Assembly (NCBI GenBank): GCA_029262455.1
Contig: JAJCZJ010000098.1
Location: 1-34,701 of the forward strand
Direction: 5' to 3'
Source: Deltaproteobacteria bacterium
GTDB lineage: Bacteria; Desulfobacterota; Binatia; HRBIN30; CADEER01
Length of the DNA: 34,701 nucleotides
Positions 32,768-34,701 of this stretch are shown here, piece by piece (the first letter of the stretch is position 1; every line of letters starts with the position of its first letter). The position numbers and the translations under genes were made by a program. The notes beneath the pieces are model-generated. The model searched no databases. It was not told where the DNA came from and saw nothing but the letters and a program-made list of their open reading frames with translations.

Positions 32768-32785
32768 CCAGCGGCTCAGTTCAAC
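32768..32785. repeat. Right terminal inverted repeat of the IS91-type element
   Basis: CCAGCGGCTCAGTTCAAC is the reverse complement of the left repeat with one mismatch. It marks the probable right end, 239 bases after the transposase stop. Confidence 0.7.
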
Positions 32786-32869
32786 CCGCGTTTATCGTCT
32801 CTCCGGCTCGAGCACTCTCGTCGTCGCAAACATTTCCGCTGGCCGGAGACACGATCAAACGCTATCCAT

Positions 32870-32903
32870 TACGTCAACTCTCCAGCTTATTCGGACTATG
32901 CGC
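32870..32903. repeat. 34-base segment similar to the propeller-gene remnant
   Basis: It aligns without gaps to 21514-21547 with five mismatches. In frame both read VxSxAYxDY-type peptides. No gene is evident around this copy. Confidence 0.4.
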
Positions 32904-33067
32904 CGTGGGGCCACTCTCGGGGGTGCTACCACCCCGGCTCTGACGATGTTTAGATCGACGTAAGTCAGGCAGCGGTTCCCGGTCACGGCGGGGGCAAAAG
33001 TGATGATCTAACGGCCTCAGGGATGCGCGCCACGGGCTTTGACTCAACGGTTTCAGGAGCCTACACC

Positions 33068-33084
33068 GGTCCGACCCCAAAGAG
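33068..33084. repeat. Second REP-like GGTCCGACCC copy
   Basis: GGTCCGACCC followed by CAAAGAG, matching the box at 22720-22736 apart from small differences. No transposase gene lies next to it. Confidence 0.35.
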
Positions 33085-33213
33085 GGCCCCGAGCGTCAAC
33101 TTCCCTGCGAACGTGCATGGCGGACGGCGGCGGACTCGACGACCAAATGCGATACCCGAGCGCACCCAACGACGTGCGCGCACGTCATCAGTGTGACCGA
33201 TCGACACCGCAGC

Positions 33214-34326
33214 CTACGCTGGAGCAGTCGCCGAGTCGACATCGGTGACGAAGACGCCCGGCGCTGACTGGAAGCGAACAAGGAGCTCGTCGACGTCTAC
33301 GAGATCCGCCGGCGTGCAGACTCCGACAGCGGCAAGGCGGCCGTCCCGGAGCAATGCGATGAGCTGAGCGGGAAGCCAGGCAGTCGCCCACCCAACATCC
33401 TTGATCGTCAAGATCTTCGTCGCTTGAGCAGTCGAACCCTCGACGTGGGTGTACAGAGCGCCCATCCCAACGAGGGAGCGCTCAGCTTCCGTTTTCGGGC
33501 CCTGGCGCCGCCGAAGAACTAGACGCTTCAGCCAAGCAGAAACTCGATTGGGTCGGTGCAAGCCGAGGCGCGCGGCGGCGCGAAGGAGCCAAGCCGGGGT
33601 TGGAGCTTGACCGCCGAGGCGAACCCATGTCGAGAGTTCTCGAATCTCGGTGTTCTTCGCGGCCCAGAGCACCTCGAGTTGGGGCCACTCCATCATCGCC
33701 TGGCGCCGAAACGGCTCTTGGAATGCAAAGGTCTTCGAGCGTCCGGGACGCACCACGACAAGCTGCCCCGCGGACAGGATTTGGTGCACATAGGAGAGTT
33801 CGAGCAGACCCGACTCCACCTGCGCCGGGCCGGTCTCCCCCGCCGCCGGATGGCCGGTGACGAGGGCCAACTCCGCGACGCGTGCTGATGGGCATCGGTT
33901 AATGATGCTGCGTAGGAGCAGGCCAGAGATCCCGGGATAGGCTCCGGCTCCCACGATCACCGACACGCCGGCAGCGGTCGCGGCTTTGTTCATCCTCGAG
34001 ACACATCGGTAGTGTTCTTGCTCAGAGGCAAGATCGATATAAAACGCGCCCGCCTCGATGGCCGCCTGGACCACCGGTGCCCCGTAGCCGATGTAGGGTC
34101 CAATGCAGTTCACGACAACGTCAACGCGTTGCAGCGATTGGCGAAGTCCATCCACAACTCGAACATCCACAGCGGCCACCGCGACGCCCGGAAAGCGTTC
34201 TGCGATCGCAGCCAGGCGGTCCTGTTGTCTTCCCGCCGCGACCACCTCAACATCATCGAGGCCAACGATCGCCGACAGAACCGCCCGACCCGCGGTCCCA
34301 TACGCCCCGAGAACCATCACCCTCAT
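33214..34326 (-). CDS. Saccharopine dehydrogenase-like NAD(P)-binding oxidoreductase
   Basis: This protein has 370 residues from the ATG at 34326 (ATG 34329 is adjacent; the longer frame from 34371 lacks family sequence). The N-terminus VMVLGAYGTAGRAVLSAI is a Rossmann GxxGxxG site. It is followed by AAGRQQDRL, NCIGPYIGYGAPVVQAAIEAG, YIDLASEQEHYR and VSVIVGAGAYPGISGLLL, the pattern of the saccharopine dehydrogenase NADP-binding family. Such proteins reduce or epimerise varied substrates and include trans-acting enoyl reductases; the substrate here is unknown. It has no polysaccharide link, so the region right of the IS is probably ordinary chromosome. Confidence 0.82.
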   Translation of the reverse strand: MRVMVLGAYGTAGRAVLSAIVGLDDVEVVAAGRQQDRLAAIAERFPGVAVAAVDVRVVDGLRQSLQRVDVVVNCIGPYIGYGAPVVQAAIEAGAFYIDLASEQEHYRCVSRMNKAATAAGVSVIVGAGAYPGISGLLLRSIINRCPSARVAELALVTGHPAAGETGPAQVESGLLELSYVHQILSAGQLVVVRPGRSKTFAFQEPFRRQAMMEWPQLEVLWAAKNTEIRELSTWVRLGGQAPTPAWLLRAAARLGLHRPNRVSAWLKRLVLRRRQGPKTEAERSLVGMGALYTHVEGSTAQATKILTIKDVGWATAWLPAQLIALLRDGRLAAVGVCTPADLVDVDELLVRFQSAPGVFVTDVDSATAPA

Positions 34327-34440
34327 CATCGCTCGATTGCTGGCACATTCGATTGCCGAAGGCCATTGCATGACGGCTGATGCCCGTCATCGCAGCGCGG
34401 AGACGCAGTGGCCGACCGGACTTGGAGTCAATGAGTCCGA

Positions 34441-34701
34441 ATGCGCCTTCGTCTGCGATGCCTTGGTTGTTGCCAACTTCCTTTTCCGCATGCGCCGATT
34501 TGGGTGCCGGAGTATCTCGAGCTGCTCGACCAGCGCTACGGCGTGACGCCGTACAGCGCCAAGCTCGGAGACTTCACGAGTCACCTGTCGATGAAGCCGA
34601 GCGAGTACTTTGCGCGCAACGTGATGGTCGGCGCATCGTGCATGCCGCGCCGTGAAGCCGAGCTGCGCAATGAGATCGGTGTGCACAACCTCATGTGGGG
34701 G
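34441..34701 (+). pseudogene. 5'-truncated amidohydrolase (Amidohydrolase_2-like), cut by the window end
   Basis: From about 34489 the frame reads WVPEYLELLDQRYG, AKLGDFTSHLSMKPSEYF, VGASCMPRREAEL and EIGVHNLMWG. This is the C-terminal region of Amidohydrolase_2 TIM-barrel proteins, where these residues precede the metal-site Asp. Before it is an unrelated MRLRLRCLG-type stretch from ATG 34441, and a TGA at 34432 closes the frame. About 250 residues of the usual enzyme are missing, since the divergent oxidoreductase gene begins immediately upstream. A recombination event is the simplest explanation. Confidence 0.6.

Larger units (their letters stand above)
30309..32785 (+). mobile_element. 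IS91-family element with an accessory tyrosine recombinase gene
   Basis: About 2.5 kb carry a tyrosine recombinase gene followed six bases later by a full-length IS91-type Y2 transposase gene. Inverted repeats bound the unit: 18 bases at 30309-30326 and 32768-32785, with one mismatch and a further GGCAG match after a 2-base length difference. IS91 relatives with an upstream integrase-type gene are known; the IS91 group moves by rolling-circle replication between terIS and oriIS. Both genes look intact. The left end is directly preceded by GTTC (30304-30307), one of the known IS91 target tetramers, but the exact ends are inferred. Confidence 0.75.
32786..33213. other. Non-coding stretch right of the IS91-type element
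   Basis: These 428 bases show no recognisable gene. They contain a 34-base segment at 32870-32903 that matches 21514-21547 at 29 of 34 positions, and a REP-like GGTCCGACCC at 33068-33077. Both resemble debris from region 3, so this may be a scar of earlier insertions. Confidence 0.5.

Noticed and set aside
34387-34686. Minus-strand open frame at the right end
   Set aside because: The plus strand carries clear amidohydrolase sequence; the minus frame has no recognisable features.
1-34701. CRISPR array, rRNA or tRNA genes
   Set aside because: No regularly spaced direct repeats and no rRNA or tRNA-like sequence were noticed by eye.

Overview
The window is high-GC DNA (about 60-63% by eye) from a Gram-negative bacterium, dominated by surface polysaccharide genes. 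Two features hint at an uncultured deltaproteobacterium-like lineage, such as Candidatus Binatota: the small domain at 22871-23386 and a decayed REP-associated transposase. That assignment rests on memory of similar proteins and is weak. No rRNA, tRNA or CRISPR array was seen.

Region 1 (1-9200) is a glycan locus. It holds the tail of a glycosyltransferase, a Wzy-like polymerase, and a minus-strand operon (6186 to 1614). That operon encodes a GT4, an NAD-dependent sugar epimerase/dehydratase, an FnlC-type 2-epimerase and a WbuB-like transferase, which points to use of L-FucNAc. Downstream come a GT4, a GT2 and an AT-richer DUF268 gene that looks imported.

Region 2 (9203-19863) is the most unusual part. 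A tightly coupled minus-strand operon encodes a PqqD-domain protein with a leader-like C-terminal tail, an HprK-like kinase and a GT-A-like protein. Its starts lie in GTGA stop/start overlaps. A divergent plus-strand operon encodes a one-piece ABC exporter, an NTP_transf_5 nucleotidyltransferase and an AlkP-superfamily protein that has lost several metal ligands. These are the accessory parts of lasso-peptide clusters, but no cyclase, B2 protease or separate precursor is visible. A two-gene glycosyltransferase flank and a PMT-type membrane glycosyltransferase border it.

Region 3 (20130-23400) is degenerate. It holds a membrane protein with a beta-propeller-like domain, a truncated lactonase-like propeller fused to a broken RAYT transposase, and an orphan surface-protein domain.

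Region 4 (23644-30117) is an SGNH-hydrolase/MBOAT pair, as used in polysaccharide O-acetylation. It is followed by a YfhO-like membrane protein ending in a probable intrinsic terminator, and a Thr-nucleophile sulfatase-like protein.

Region 5 (30309-32785) is an apparently intact IS91-family element with a tyrosine recombinase gene and near-perfect terminal inverted repeats. Beyond it lie a non-coding stretch with two short sequences also found near the region 3 debris, a saccharopine-dehydrogenase-like oxidoreductase, and a 5'-truncated amidohydrolase cut by the window end.
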